A stretch of 64,000 bases of DNA from Luzula sylvatica (Eukaryota; Streptophyta; Magnoliopsida; Poales; Juncaceae). The stretch is taken from contig CAMPEJ010000002.1 of NCBI GenBank assembly GCA_946800325.1, forward strand, positions 1,116,001 to 1,180,000, written 5' to 3'. Each line of letters begins with the position of its first letter. Within the stretch, counting starts at the first letter, position 1. Below the pieces are notes generated by a model. It made no database searches, was not told the DNA's origin, and worked only from the letters and a program-made list of their open reading frames with translations. This document shows, one piece after another, positions 23,809-37,448 of this stretch. The position numbers and the translations under genes are program-made.

Positions 23809-26800
23809 ACAAACTGTCTTAGTGTTTGTAAATTTTGGTGAAATGTTATATGGAAAAAGATACGATTCAAATGATCTCAAAATACGTTATTTGAACTCCC
23901 CAAAGCATAAACGGATTGTTTTGAATCGAAAAACAAACTTTCTTAGTGTTTGTAAATTTTGGTGAAATGTTATGTGGTAAAAGATACGATTCAAATGATC
24001 TCAAAATACGTTATTTGAACTCCCCAAAGCACAAACAGATTGTTTTGAATCGAAAAACAAACTTTCGTAGTGTTTGTAAATTTTGGTGAAATGTTATATG
24101 GAAAAAGATACGATTCAAATGATCTCAAAATACGTTATTTGAACTCCCCAAAGCATAAACGGATTGTTTTGAATCGAAAAACAAACTTTCTTAGTGTTTG
24201 TAAATTTTGGTGAAATGTTATGTGGTAAAAGATACGATTCAAATGATCTCAAAATACGTTATTTGAACTCCCCAAAGCATAAACAGATTGTTTTGAATCG
24301 AAAAACAAACTTTCTTAGTGTTTGTAAATTTTGGTGAAATGTTATCTGGAAAAAGATACGATTCAAATGATTTCAAAATACGTTATTTGAACTCCCCAAA
24401 GCATAAACGGATTGTTTTGAATCGAAAAACAAACTTTCTTAGTGTTTGTAAATTTTGGTGAAATGTTATGTGGTAAAAGATACGATTCAAATGATCTCAA
24501 AATACGTTATTTGAACTCCCCAAAGCATAAACAGATTGTTTTGAATCGAAAAACAAACTTTCTTAGTGTTTGTAAATTTTGGTGAAATGTTATGTCGTAA
24601 AAGATACGATTCAAATGATCTCAAAATACGTTATTTGAACTCCCCAAAGCATAAACATATTGTTTTGAATCGAAAAACAAACTGTCTTAGTGTTTGTAAA
24701 TTTTGGTGAAATGTTATATGGAAAAAGATACGATTCAAATGATCTCAAAATACGTTATTTGAACTCCCCAAAGCATAAACAGATTGTTTTGAATCGAAAA
24801 ACAAACTTTCTTAGTGTTTGTAAATTTTGGTGAAATGTTATGTGGTAAAAGATACGATTCGAATGATCTAAAAATACGTTATTTGAACTCCCCAAAGCAT
24901 AAACAGATTGTTTTCAATCGAAAAACAAACTTTCTTAGTGTTTGTAAATTTTGGTGAAATGTTATGTGGTAAAAGATACGATTCAAATGATCTCAAAATA
25001 CGTTATTTGAACTCCCCAAAGCATAAACAGATTGTTTTGAATCGAAAAACAAACTGTCTTAGTGTTTGTAAATTTTGGTGAAATGTTATATGGAAAAAGA
25101 TACGATTCAAATGATCTCAAAATACGTTATTTGAACTCCCCAAAGCATAAACAGATTGTTTTGAATCGAAAAACAAACTTTCTTAGTGTTTGTAAATTTT
25201 GGTGAAATGTTATATGGAAAAAGATACGATTCAAATGATCTCAAAATACGTTATTTGAACTCCCCAAAGCATAAACAGATTGTTTTGAATCGAAAAACAA
25301 ACTGTCTTAGTGTTTGTAAATTTTGGTGAAATGTTATATGGAAAAAGATACGATTCAAATGATCTCAAAATACGTTATTTGAACTCCCCAAAGCATAAAC
25401 AAATTGTTTTGAATCGAAAAACAAACTGTCTTAGTGTTTGTAAATTTTGGTGAAATGTTATATGGAAAAAGATACGATTCAAATGATCTCAAAATACGTT
25501 ATTTGAACTCCCCAAAGCATAAACAGATTGTTTTGAATCGAAAAACAAACTTTCTTAGTGTTTGTAAATTTTGGTGAAATGTTATGTGGTAAAAGATACG
25601 ATTCGAATGATCTAAAAATACGTTATTTGAACTCCCCAAAGCATAAACAGATTGTTTTCAATCGAAAAACAAACTTTCTTAGTGTTTGTAAATTTTGGTG
25701 AAATGTTATGTGGTAAAAGATACGATTCAAATGATCTCAAAATACGTTATTTGAACTCCCCAAAGCATAAACAGATTGTTTTGAATCGAAAAACAAACTG
25801 TCTTAGTGTTTGTAAATTTTGGTGAAATGTTATATGGAAAAAGATACGATTCAAATGATCTCAAAATACGTTATTTGAACTCCCCAAAGCATAAACAGAT
25901 TGTTTTGAATCGAAAAACAAACTTTCTTAGTGTTTGTAAATTTTGGTGAAATGTTATATGGAAAAAGATACGATTCAAATGATCTCAAAATACGTTATTT
26001 GAACTCCCCAAAGCATAAACAGATTGTTTTGAATCGAAAAACAAACTGTCTTAGTGTTTGTAAATTTTGGTGAAATGTTATATGGAAAAAGATACGATTC
26101 AAATGATCTCAAAATACGTTATTTGAACTCCCCAAAGCATAAACAAATTGTTTTGAATCGAAAAACAAACTTTCTTAGTGTTTGTAAATTTTGGTGAAAT
26201 GTTATGTGGTAAAAGATACGATTCGAATGATCTAAAAATATGTTATTTGAACTCCCCAAAGCATAAACAAATTGTTTTGAATCGAAAAACAAACTGTCTT
26301 AGTGTTTGTAAATTTTGGTGAAATGTTATATGGAAAAAGATACGATTCAAATGATCTCAAAATACGTTATTTGAACTCCCCAAAGCATAAACGGATTGTT
26401 TTGAATCGAAAAACAAACTTTCTTAGTGTTTGTAAATTTTGGTGAAATGTTATGTGGCAAAAGATACGATTCAAATGATCTCAAAATACGTTATTTGAAC
26501 TCCCCAAAGCACAAACAGATTGTTTTGAATCGAAAAACAAACTTTCGTAGTGTTTGTAAATTTTGGTGAAATGTTATATGGAAAAAGATACGATTCAAAT
26601 GATCTCAAAATACGTTATTTGAACTCCCCAAAGCATAAACGGATTGTTTTGAATCGAAAAACAAACTTTCTAAGTGTTTGTAAATTTTGGTGAAATGTTA
26701 TGTGGTAAAAGATACGATTCAAATGATCTCAAAATACGTTATTTGAACTCCCCAAAGCATAAACAGATTGTTTTGAATCGAAAAACAAACTGTCTTAGTG

Positions 26801-28148
26801 TTTGTAAATTTTGGTGAAATGTTATGTAGTAAAAGATACGATTCAAATGATCTCAAAATACGTTATTTGAACTCCCCAAAGCATAAACAGATTGTTTTGA
26901 ATCGAAAAACAAACTTTCTTAGTGTTTGTAAATTTTGGTGAAATGTTATCTGGAAAAAGATACGATTCAAATGATCTCAAAATACGTTATTTGAACTCCC
27001 CAAAGCATAAACGGATTGTTTTCAATCGAAAAACAAACATTCTTAGTGTTTGTAAATTTTGGTGAAATGTTATGTGGTAAAAGATACGATTCAAATGATC
27101 TCAAAATACGTTATTTGAACTCCCCAAAGCATAAACAAATTGTTTTGAATCGAAAAATAAACTTTCTTAGTGTTTGTAAATTTTGGTAAAATGTTATGTC
27201 GTAAAAGATACGATTCAAATGATCTCAAAATACGTTATTTGAACTCCCCAAAGCATAAACAGATTGTTTTGAATCGAAAAACAAACTTTCTTAGTGTTTG
27301 TAAATTTTGGTGAAATGTTATATGGAAAAAGATACGATTCGAATGATCTCAAAATACGTTATTTGAACTCCCCAAAGCATAAACAGATTGTTTTGAATCG
27401 AAAAACAAACTTTCTTAGTGTTTGTAAATTTTGGTGAAATGTTATGTGGTAAAAGATACGATTCGAATGATCTCAAAATACGTTATTTGAACTCCCCAAA
27501 GCATAAACAGATTGTTTTGAATGGAAAAACAAACTTTCTTAGTGTTTGTAAATTTTGGTGAAATGTTATATGGAAAAATATACGATTCAAATGATCTCAA
27601 AATACGTTATTTGAACTCCCCAAAGCATAAACATATTGTTTTGAATCGAAAAACAAACTGTCTTAGTGTTTGTAAATTTTGGTGAAATGTTATCTGGAAA
27701 AAGATACGATTCAAATGATCTCAAAATACGTTATTTGAACTCCCCAAAGCATAAACGGATTGTTTTCAATCGAAAAACAAACATTCTTAGTGTTTGTAAA
27801 TTTTGGTGAAATGTTATGTGGTAAAAGATACGATTCGAATGATCTAAAAATATGTTATTTGAACTCCCCAAAGCATAAACAAATTGTTTTGAATCGAAAA
27901 ATAAACTTTCTTAGTGTTTGTAAATTTTGGTAAAATGTTATGTCGTAAAAGATACGATTCAAATGATCTCAAAATACGTTATTTGAACTCCCCAAAGCAT
28001 AAACAGATTGTTTTGAATCGAAAAACAAACTGTCTTAGTGTTTGTAAATTTTGGTGAAATGTTATATGGAAAAAGATACGATTCAAATGATCTCAAAATA
28101 CGTTATTTGAACTCCCCAAAGCATAAACAGATTGTTTTGAATCGAAAA
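23809..28148 (+). repeat. 35-monomer higher-order unit, copy 1 (4340 bp)
   Basis: Units 193-227 span 35 x 124 bp. Ordered markers are GCACAAAC, TTTCGTAG, CTGG with GATTTCAAA (near 24370), GTCGT, G61 units with TTTCAATCG (near 24914 and 25656), the GTGGC dimer (26413), CTAAG, GTAGT, ACATTC, ATAAAC, two successive G61 units, AATGGAAAA (near 27522) and AACATATTG. A private change is AAAATATACG near 27586. The next copy follows directly. Confidence 0.93.
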
Positions 28149-31100
28149 ACAAACTTTCTTAGTGTTTGTAAATTTTGGTGAAATGTTATATGGAAAAAGA
28201 TACGATTCAAATGATCTCAAAATACGTTATTTGAACTCCCCAAAGCATAAACGGATTGTTTTGAATCGAAAAACAAACTTTCTTAGTGTTTGTAAATTTT
28301 GGTGAAATGTTATGTGGTAAAAGATACGATTCAAATGATCTCAAAATACGTTATTTGAACTCCCCAAAGCACAAACAGATTGTTTTGAATCGAAAAACAA
28401 ACTTTCGTAGTGTTTGTAAATTTTGGTGAAATGTTATATGGAAAAAGATACGATTCAAATGATCTCAAAATACGTTATTTGAACTCCCCAAAGCATAAAC
28501 GGATTGTTTTGAATCGAAAAACAAACTTTCTTAGTGTTTGTAAATTTTGGTGAAATGTTATGTGGTAAAAGATACGATTCAAATGATCTCAAAATACGTT
28601 ATTTGAACTCCCCAAAGCATAAACAGATTGTTTTGAATCGAAAAACAAACTTTCTTAGTGTTTGTAAATTTTGGTGAAATGTTATCTGGAAAAAGATACG
28701 ATTCAAATGATTTCAAAATACGTTATTTGAACTCCCCAAAGCATAAACGGATTGTTTTGAATCGAAAAACAAACTTTCTTAGTGTTTGTAAATTTTGGTG
28801 AAATGTTATGTGGTAAAAGATACGATTCAAATGATCTCAAAATACGTTATTTGAACTCCCCAAAGCATAAACAGATTGTTTTGAATCGAAAAACAAACTT
28901 TCTTAGTGTTTGTAAATTTTGGTGAAATGTTATGTCGTAAAAGATACGATTCAAATGATCTCAAAATACGTTATTTGAACTCCCCAAAGCATAAACATAT
29001 TGTTTTGAATCGAAAAACAAACTGTCTTAGTGTTTGTAAATTTTGGTGAAATGTTATATGGAAAAAGATACGATTCAAATGATCTCAAAATACGTTATTT
29101 GAACTCCCCAAAGCATAAACAGATTGTTTTGAATCGAAAAACAAACTTTCTTAGTGTTTGTAAATTTTGGTGAAATGTTATGTGGTAAAAGATACGATTC
29201 GAATGATCTAAAAATACGTTATTTGAACTCCCCAAAGCATAAACAGATTGTTTTCAATCGAAAAACAAACTTTCTTAGTGTTTGTAAATTTTGGTGAAAT
29301 GTTATGTGGTAAAAGATACGATTCAAATGATCTCAAAATACGTTATTTGAACTCCCCAAAGCATAAACAGATTGTTTTGAATCGAAAAACAAACTGTCTT
29401 AGTGTTTGTAAATTTTGGTGAAATGTTATATGGAAAAAGATACGATTCAAATGATCTCAAAATACGTTATTTGAACTCCCCAAAGCATAAACAGATTGTT
29501 TTGAATCGAAAAACAAACTTTCTTAGTGTTTGTAAATTTTGGTGAAATGTTATATGGAAAAAGATACGATTCAAATGATCTCAAAATACGTTATTTGAAC
29601 TCCCCAAAGCATAAACAGATTGTTTTGAATCGAAAAACAAACTGTCTTAGTGTTTGTAAATTTTGGTGAAATGTTATATGGAAAAAGATACGATTCAAAT
29701 GATCTCAAAATACGTTATTTGAACTCCCCAAAGCATAAACAAATTGTTTTGAATCGAAAAACAAACTGTCTTAGTGTTTGTAAATTTTGGTGAAATGTTA
29801 TATGGAAAAAGATACGATTCAAATGATCTCAAAATACGTTATTTGAACTCCCCAAAGCATAAACAGATTGTTTTGAATCGAAAAACAAACTTTCTTAGTG
29901 TTTGTAAATTTTGGTGAAATGTTATGTGGTAAAAGATACGATTCGAATGATCTAAAAATACGTTATTTGAACTCCCCAAAGCATAAACAGATTGTTTTCA
30001 ATCGAAAAACAAACTTTCTTAGTGTTTGTAAATTTTGGTGAAATGTTATGTGGTAAAAGATACGATTCAAATGATCTCAAAATACGTTATTTGAACTCCC
30101 CAAAGCATAAACAGATTGTTTTGAATCGAAAAACAAACTGTCTTAGTGTTTGTAAATTTTGGTGAAATGTTATATGGAAAAAGATACGATTCAAATGATC
30201 TCAAAATACGTTATTTGAACTCCCCAAAGCATAAACAGATTGTTTTGAATCGAAAAACAAACTTTCTTAGTGTTTGTAAATTTTGGTGAAATGTTATATG
30301 GAAAAAGATACGATTCAAATGATCTCAAAATACGTTATTTGAACTCCCCAAAGCATAAACAGATTGTTTTGAATCGAAAAACAAACTGTCTTAGTGTTTG
30401 TAAATTTTGGTGAAATGTTATATGGAAAAAGATACGATTCAAATGATCTCAAAATACGTTATTTGAACTCCCCAAAGCATAAACAAATTGTTTTGAATCG
30501 AAAAACAAACTTTCTTAGTGTTTGTAAATTTTGGTGAAATGTTATGTGGTAAAAGATACGATTCGAATGATCTAAAAATATGTTATTTGAACTCCCCAAA
30601 GCATAAACAAATTGTTTTGAATCGAAAAACAAACTGTCTTAGTGTTTGTAAATTTTGGTGAAATGTTATATGGAAAAAGATACGATTCAAATGATCTCAA
30701 AATACGTTATTTGAACTCCCCAAAGCATAAACGGATTGTTTTGAATCGAAAAACAAACTTTCTTAGTGTTTGTAAATTTTGGTGAAATGTTATGTGGCAA
30801 AAGATACGATTCAAATGATCTCAAAATACGTTATTTGAACTCCCCAAAGCACAAACAGATTGTTTTGAATCGAAAAACAAACTTTCGTAGTGTTTGTAAA
30901 TTTTGGTGAAATGTTATATGGAAAAAGATACGATTCAAATGATCTCAAAATACGTTATTTGAACTCCCCAAAGCATAAACGGATTGTTTTGAATCGAAAA
31001 ACAAACTTTCTAAGTGTTTGTAAATTTTGGTGAAATGTTATGTGGTAAAAGATACGATTCAAATGATCTCAAAATACGTTATTTGAACTCCCCAAAGCAT

Positions 31101-32488
31101 AAACAGATTGTTTTGAATCGAAAAACAAACTGTCTTAGTGTTTGTAAATTTTGGTGAAATGTTATGTAGTAAAAGATACGATTCAAATGATCTCAAAATA
31201 CGTTATTTGAACTCCCCAAAGCATAAACAGATTGTTTTGAATCGAAAAACAAACTTTCTTAGTGTTTGTAAATTTTGGTGAAATGTTATCTGGAAAAAGA
31301 TACGATTCAAATGATCTCAAAATACGTTATTTGAACTCCCCAAAGCATAAACGGATTGTTTTCAATCGAAAAACAAACATTCTTAGTGTTTGTAAATTTT
31401 GGTGAAATGTTATGTGGTAAAAGATACGATTCAAATGATCTCAAAATACGTTATTTGAACTCCCCAAAGCATAAACAAATTGTTTTGAATCGAAAAATAA
31501 ACTTTCTTAGTGTTTGTAAATTTTGGTAAAATGTTATGTCGTAAAAGATACGATTCAAATGATCTCAAAATACGTTATTTGAACTCCCCAAAGCATAAAC
31601 AGATTGTTTTGAATCGAAAAACAAACTTTCTTAGTGTTTGTAAATTTTGGTGAAATGTTATATGGAAAAAGATACGATTCGAATGATCTCAAAATACGTT
31701 ATTTGAACTCCCCAAAGCATAAACAGATTGTTTTGAATCGAAAAACAAACTTTCTTAGTGTTTGTAAATTTTGGTGAAATGTTATGTGGTAAAAGATACG
31801 ATTCGAATGATCTCAAAATACGTTATTTGAACTCCCCAAAGCATAAACAGATTGTTTTGAATGGAAAAACAAACTTTCTTAGTGTTTGTAAATTTTGGTG
31901 AAATGTTATATGGAAAAAGATACGATTCAAATGATCTCAAAATACGTTATTTGAACTCCCCAAAGCATAAACATATTGTTTTGAATCGAAAAACAAACTG
32001 TCTTAGTGTTTGTAAATTTTGGTGAAATGTTATCTGGAAAAAGATACGATTCAAATGATCTCAAAATACGTTATTTGAACTCCCCAAAGCATAAACGGAT
32101 TGTTTTCAATCGAAAAACAAACATTCTTAGTGTTTGTAAATTTTGGTGAAATGTTATGTGGTAAAAGATACGATTCGAATGATCTAAAAATATGTTATTT
32201 GAACTCCCCAAAGCATAAACAAATTGTTTTGAATCGAAAAATAAACTTTCTTAGTGTTTGTAAATTTTGGTAAAATGTTATGTCGTAAAAGATACGATTC
32301 AAATGATCTCAAAATACGTTATTTGAACTCCCCAAAGCATAAACAGATTGTTTTGAATCGAAAAACAAACTGTCTTAGTGTTTGTAAATTTTGGTGAAAT
32401 GTTATATGGAAAAAGATACGATTCAAATGATCTCAAAATACGTTATTTGAACTCCCCAAAGCATAAACAGATTGTTTTGAATCGAAAA
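28149..32488 (+). repeat. 35-monomer higher-order unit, copy 2 (4340 bp)
   Basis: Units 228-262 repeat copy 1 in register; GATTTCAAA, for example, lies exactly 4340 bp after its partner. I noticed only two differences: T8 instead of G8 in the first unit, and GATACG near 31926 where copy 1 has TATACG. Such low divergence indicates a recent duplication, or possibly an assembly artefact. Confidence 0.93.
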
Positions 32489-32984
32489 ACAAACTTTCTT
32501 AGTGTTTGTAAATTTTGGTGAAATGTTATATGGAAAAAGATACGATTCAAATGATCTCAAAATACGTTATTTGAACTCCCCAAAGCATAAACAGATTGTT
32601 TTGAATCGAAAAACAAACTGTCTTAGTGTTTGTAAATTTTGGTGAAATGTTATATGGAAAAAGATACGATTCAAATGATCTCAAAATACGTTATTTGAAC
32701 TCCCCAAAGCATAAACAAATTGTTTTGAATCGAAAAACAAACTTTCTTAGTGTTTGTAAATTTTGGTGAAATGTTATGTGGTAAAAGATACGATTCGAAT
32801 GATCTAAAAATATGTTATTTGAACTCCACAAAGCATAAACAAATTGTTTTGAATCGAAAAACAAACTGTCTTAGTGTTTGTAAATTTTGGTGAAATGTTA
32901 TATGGAAAAAGATACGATTCAAATGATCTCAAAATACGTTATTTGAACTCCCCAAAGCATAAACGGATTGTTTTGAATCGAAAA
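32489..32984 (+). repeat. Linking monomers after the 35-monomer pair
   Basis: Units 263-266 continue the common class order T8, G8, G61, G8 seen before copy 1 of the 35-monomer unit. A private change, CTCCACAAAG, occurs near 32826. Confidence 0.7.
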
Positions 32985-33976
32985 ACAAACTTTCTTAGTG
33001 TTTGTAAATTTTGGTGAAATGTTATGTGGTAAAAGATACGATTCAAATGATCTCAAAATACGTTATTTGAACTCCCCAAAGCACAAACAGATTGTTTTGA
33101 ATCGAAAAACAAACTGTCTTAGTGTTTGTAAATTTTGGTGAAATGTTATATGGAAAAAGATACGATTCAAATGATCTCAAAATACGTTATTTGAACTCCC
33201 CAAAGCATAAACGGATTGTTTTGAATCGAAAAACAAACTTTCTTAGTGTTTGTAAATTTTGGTGAAATGTTATGTGGTAAAAGATACGATTCAAATGATC
33301 TCAAAATACGTTATTTGAACTCCCCAAAGCATAAACAGATTGTTTTGAATCGAAAAACAAACTTTCTTAGTGTTTGTAAATTTTGGTGAAATGTTATCTG
33401 GAAAAAGATACGATTCAAATGATTTCAAAATACGTTATTTGAACTCCCCAAAGCATAAACGGATTGTTTTGAATCGAAAAACAAACTTTCTTAGTGTTTG
33501 TAAATTTTGGTGAAATGTTATGTGGTAAAAGATACGATTCAAATGATCTCAAAATACGTTATTTGAACTCCCCAAAGCATAAACAAATTGTTTTGAATCG
33601 AAAAACAAACTTTCTTAGTGTTTGTAAATTTTGGTGAAATGTTATGTGGTAAAAGATACGATTCAAATGATCTCAAAATACGTTATTTGAACTCCCCAAA
33701 GCATAAACGGATTGTTTTGAATCGAAAAACAAACTTTCTTAGTGTTTGTAAATTTTGGTGAAATGTTATGTGGTAAAAGATACGATTCAAATGATCTCAA
33801 AATACGTTATTTGAACTCCCCAAAGCACAAACAGATTGTTTTGAATCGAAAAACAAACTTTCGTAGTGTTTGTAAATTTTGGTGAAATGTTATATGGAAA
33901 AAGATACGATTCAAATGATCTCAAAATACGTTATTTGAACTCCCCAAAGCATAAACGGATTGTTTTGAATCGAAAA
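32985..33976 (+). repeat. 8-monomer unit, copy 1 (992 bp)
   Basis: Units 267-274 carry, in order, GCACAAAC, G8 with TATGG, TGTGGT, CTGG with GATTTCAAA, AACAAATTG, AACGGATTG, GCACAAAC, and TTTCGTAG. I saw no difference from the next copy. Confidence 0.88.
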
Positions 33977-34968
33977 ACAAACTTTCTTAGTGTTTGTAAA
34001 TTTTGGTGAAATGTTATGTGGTAAAAGATACGATTCAAATGATCTCAAAATACGTTATTTGAACTCCCCAAAGCACAAACAGATTGTTTTGAATCGAAAA
34101 ACAAACTGTCTTAGTGTTTGTAAATTTTGGTGAAATGTTATATGGAAAAAGATACGATTCAAATGATCTCAAAATACGTTATTTGAACTCCCCAAAGCAT
34201 AAACGGATTGTTTTGAATCGAAAAACAAACTTTCTTAGTGTTTGTAAATTTTGGTGAAATGTTATGTGGTAAAAGATACGATTCAAATGATCTCAAAATA
34301 CGTTATTTGAACTCCCCAAAGCATAAACAGATTGTTTTGAATCGAAAAACAAACTTTCTTAGTGTTTGTAAATTTTGGTGAAATGTTATCTGGAAAAAGA
34401 TACGATTCAAATGATTTCAAAATACGTTATTTGAACTCCCCAAAGCATAAACGGATTGTTTTGAATCGAAAAACAAACTTTCTTAGTGTTTGTAAATTTT
34501 GGTGAAATGTTATGTGGTAAAAGATACGATTCAAATGATCTCAAAATACGTTATTTGAACTCCCCAAAGCATAAACAAATTGTTTTGAATCGAAAAACAA
34601 ACTTTCTTAGTGTTTGTAAATTTTGGTGAAATGTTATGTGGTAAAAGATACGATTCAAATGATCTCAAAATACGTTATTTGAACTCCCCAAAGCATAAAC
34701 GGATTGTTTTGAATCGAAAAACAAACTTTCTTAGTGTTTGTAAATTTTGGTGAAATGTTATGTGGTAAAAGATACGATTCAAATGATCTCAAAATACGTT
34801 ATTTGAACTCCCCAAAGCACAAACAGATTGTTTTGAATCGAAAAACAAACTTTCGTAGTGTTTGTAAATTTTGGTGAAATGTTATATGGAAAAAGATACG
34901 ATTCAAATGATCTCAAAATACGTTATTTGAACTCCCCAAAGCATAAACGGATTGTTTTGAATCGAAAA
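33977..34968 (+). repeat. 8-monomer unit, copy 2 (992 bp)
   Basis: Units 275-282 repeat units 267-274 exactly in register; the GATTTCAAA unit is 992 bp after its partner. Its second half overlaps the first copy of the 10-monomer duplication. Confidence 0.88.
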
Positions 34969-35712
34969 ACAAACTTTCTTAGTGTTTGTAAATTTTGGTG
35001 AAATGTTATGTGGTAAAAGATACGATTCAAATGATCTCAAAATACGTTATTTGAACTCCCCAAAGCATAAACAGATTGTTTTGAATCGAAAAACAAACTG
35101 TCTTAGTGTTTGTAAATTTTGGTGAAATGTTATATGGAAAAAGATACGATTCAAATGATCTCAAAATACGTTATTTGAACTCCCGAAAGCATAAACAGAT
35201 TGTTTTGAATCGAAAAACAAACTTTCTTAGTGTTTGTAAATTTTGGTGAAATGTTATGTCGTAAAAGATACGATTCAAATGATCTCAAAATACGTTATTT
35301 GAACTCCCCAAAGCATAAACATATTGTTTTGAATCGAAAAACAAACTGTCTTAGTGTTTGTAAATTTTGGTGAAATGTTATATGGAAAAAGATACGATTC
35401 AAATGATCTCAAAATACGTTATTTGAACTCCCCAAAGCATAAACAAATTGTTTTGAATCGAAAAACAAACTTTCTTAGTGTTTGTAAATTTTGGTGAAAT
35501 GTTATGTGGTAAAAGATACGATTCGAATGATCTAAAAATATGTTATTTGAACTCCCCAAAGCATAAACAAATTGTTTTGAATCGAAAAACAAACTTTCTT
35601 AGTGTTTGTAAATTTTGGTGAAATGTTATGTGGTAAAAGATACGATTCAAATGATCTCAAAATACGTTATTTGAACTCCCCAAAGCATAAACGGATTGTT
35701 TTGAATCGAAAA
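34473..35712 (+). repeat. 10-monomer unit, copy 1 (1240 bp)
   Basis: Units 279-288 match units 289-298 at 1240 bp, with CTCCCG at 35180 and GTCGT with AACATATTG following. The last unit ends in AACGGATTG, unlike its partner. Confidence 0.85.
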
Positions 35713-36952
35713 ACAAACTTTCTTAGTGTTTGTAAATTTTGGTGAAATGTTATGTGGTAAAAGATACGATTCAAATGATCTCAAAATACGTTATTTGAAC
35801 TCCCCAAAGCATAAACAAATTGTTTTGAATCGAAAAACAAACTTTCTTAGTGTTTGTAAATTTTGGTGAAATGTTATGTGGTAAAAGATACGATTCAAAT
35901 GATCTCAAAATACGTTATTTGAACTCCCCAAAGCATAAACGGATTGTTTTGAATCGAAAAACAAACTTTCTTAGTGTTTGTAAATTTTGGTGAAATGTTA
36001 TGTGGTAAAAGATACGATTCAAATGATCTCAAAATACGTTATTTGAACTCCCCAAAGCACAAACAGATTGTTTTGAATCGAAAAACAAACTTTCGTAGTG
36101 TTTGTAAATTTTGGTGAAATGTTATATGGAAAAAGATACGATTCAAATGATCTCAAAATACGTTATTTGAACTCCCCAAAGCATAAACGGATTGTTTTGA
36201 ATCGAAAAACAAACTTTCTTAGTGTTTGTAAATTTTGGTGAAATGTTATGTGGTAAAAGATACGATTCAAATGATCTCAAAATACGTTATTTGAACTCCC
36301 CAAAGCATAAACAGATTGTTTTGAATCGAAAAACAAACTGTCTTAGTGTTTGTAAATTTTGGTGAAATGTTATATGGAAAAAGATACGATTCAAATGATC
36401 TCAAAATACGTTATTTGAACTCCCGAAAGCATAAACAGATTGTTTTGAATCGAAAAACAAACTTTCTTAGTGTTTGTAAATTTTGGTGAAATGTTATGTC
36501 GTAAAAGATACGATTCAAATGATCTCAAAATACGTTATTTGAACTCCCCAAAGCATAAACATATTGTTTTGAATCGAAAAACAAACTGTCTTAGTGTTTG
36601 TAAATTTTGGTGAAATGTTATATGGAAAAAGATACGATTCAAATGATCTCAAAATACGTTATTTGAACTCCCCAAAGCATAAACAAATTGTTTTGAATCG
36701 AAAAACAAACTTTCTTAGTGTTTGTAAATTTTGGTGAAATGTTATGTGGTAAAAGATACGATTCGAATGATCTAAAAATATGTTATTTGAACTCCCCAAA
36801 GCATAAACAAATTGTTTTGAATCGAAAAACAAACTTTCTTAGTGTTTGTAAATTTTGGTGAAATGTTATGTGGTAAAAGATACGATTCAAATGATCTCAA
36901 AATACGTTATTTGAACTCCCCAAAGCATAAACAGATTGTTTTGAATCGAAAA
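35713..36952 (+). repeat. 10-monomer unit, copy 2 (1240 bp)
   Basis: Units 289-298 repeat units 279-288, with CTCCCG at 36420. The last unit ends in AACAGATTG. Confidence 0.85.
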
Positions 36953-37448
36953 ACAAACTGTCTTAGTGTTTGTAAATTTTGGTGAAATGTTATATGGAAA
37001 AAGATACGATTCAAATGATCTCAAAATACGTTATTTGAACTCCCCAAAGCATAAACAGATTGTTTTGAATCGAAAAACAAACTTTCTTAGTGTTTGTAAA
37101 TTTTGGTGAAATGTTATATGGAAAAAGATACGATTCAAATGATCTCAAAATACGTTATTTGAACTCCCCAAAGCATAAACAGATTGTTTTGAATCGAAAA
37201 ACAAACTGTCTTAGTGTTTGTAAATTTTGGTGAAATGTTATATGGAAAAAGATACGATTCAAATGATCTCAAAATACGTTATTTGAACTCCCCAAAGCAT
37301 AAACAAATTGTTTTGAATCGAAAAACAAACTTTCTTAGTGTTTGTAAATTTTGGTGAAATGTTATGTGGTAAAAGATACGATTCGAATGATCTAAAAATA
37401 TGTTATTTGAACTCCCCAAAGCATAAACAAATTGTTTTGAATCGAAAA
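36953..37448 (+). repeat. Four linking monomers before the third 35-monomer copy
   Basis: Units 299-302 have the class order G8, T8, G8, G61. The same order precedes the first 35-monomer unit at 23313-23808. Confidence 0.7.
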
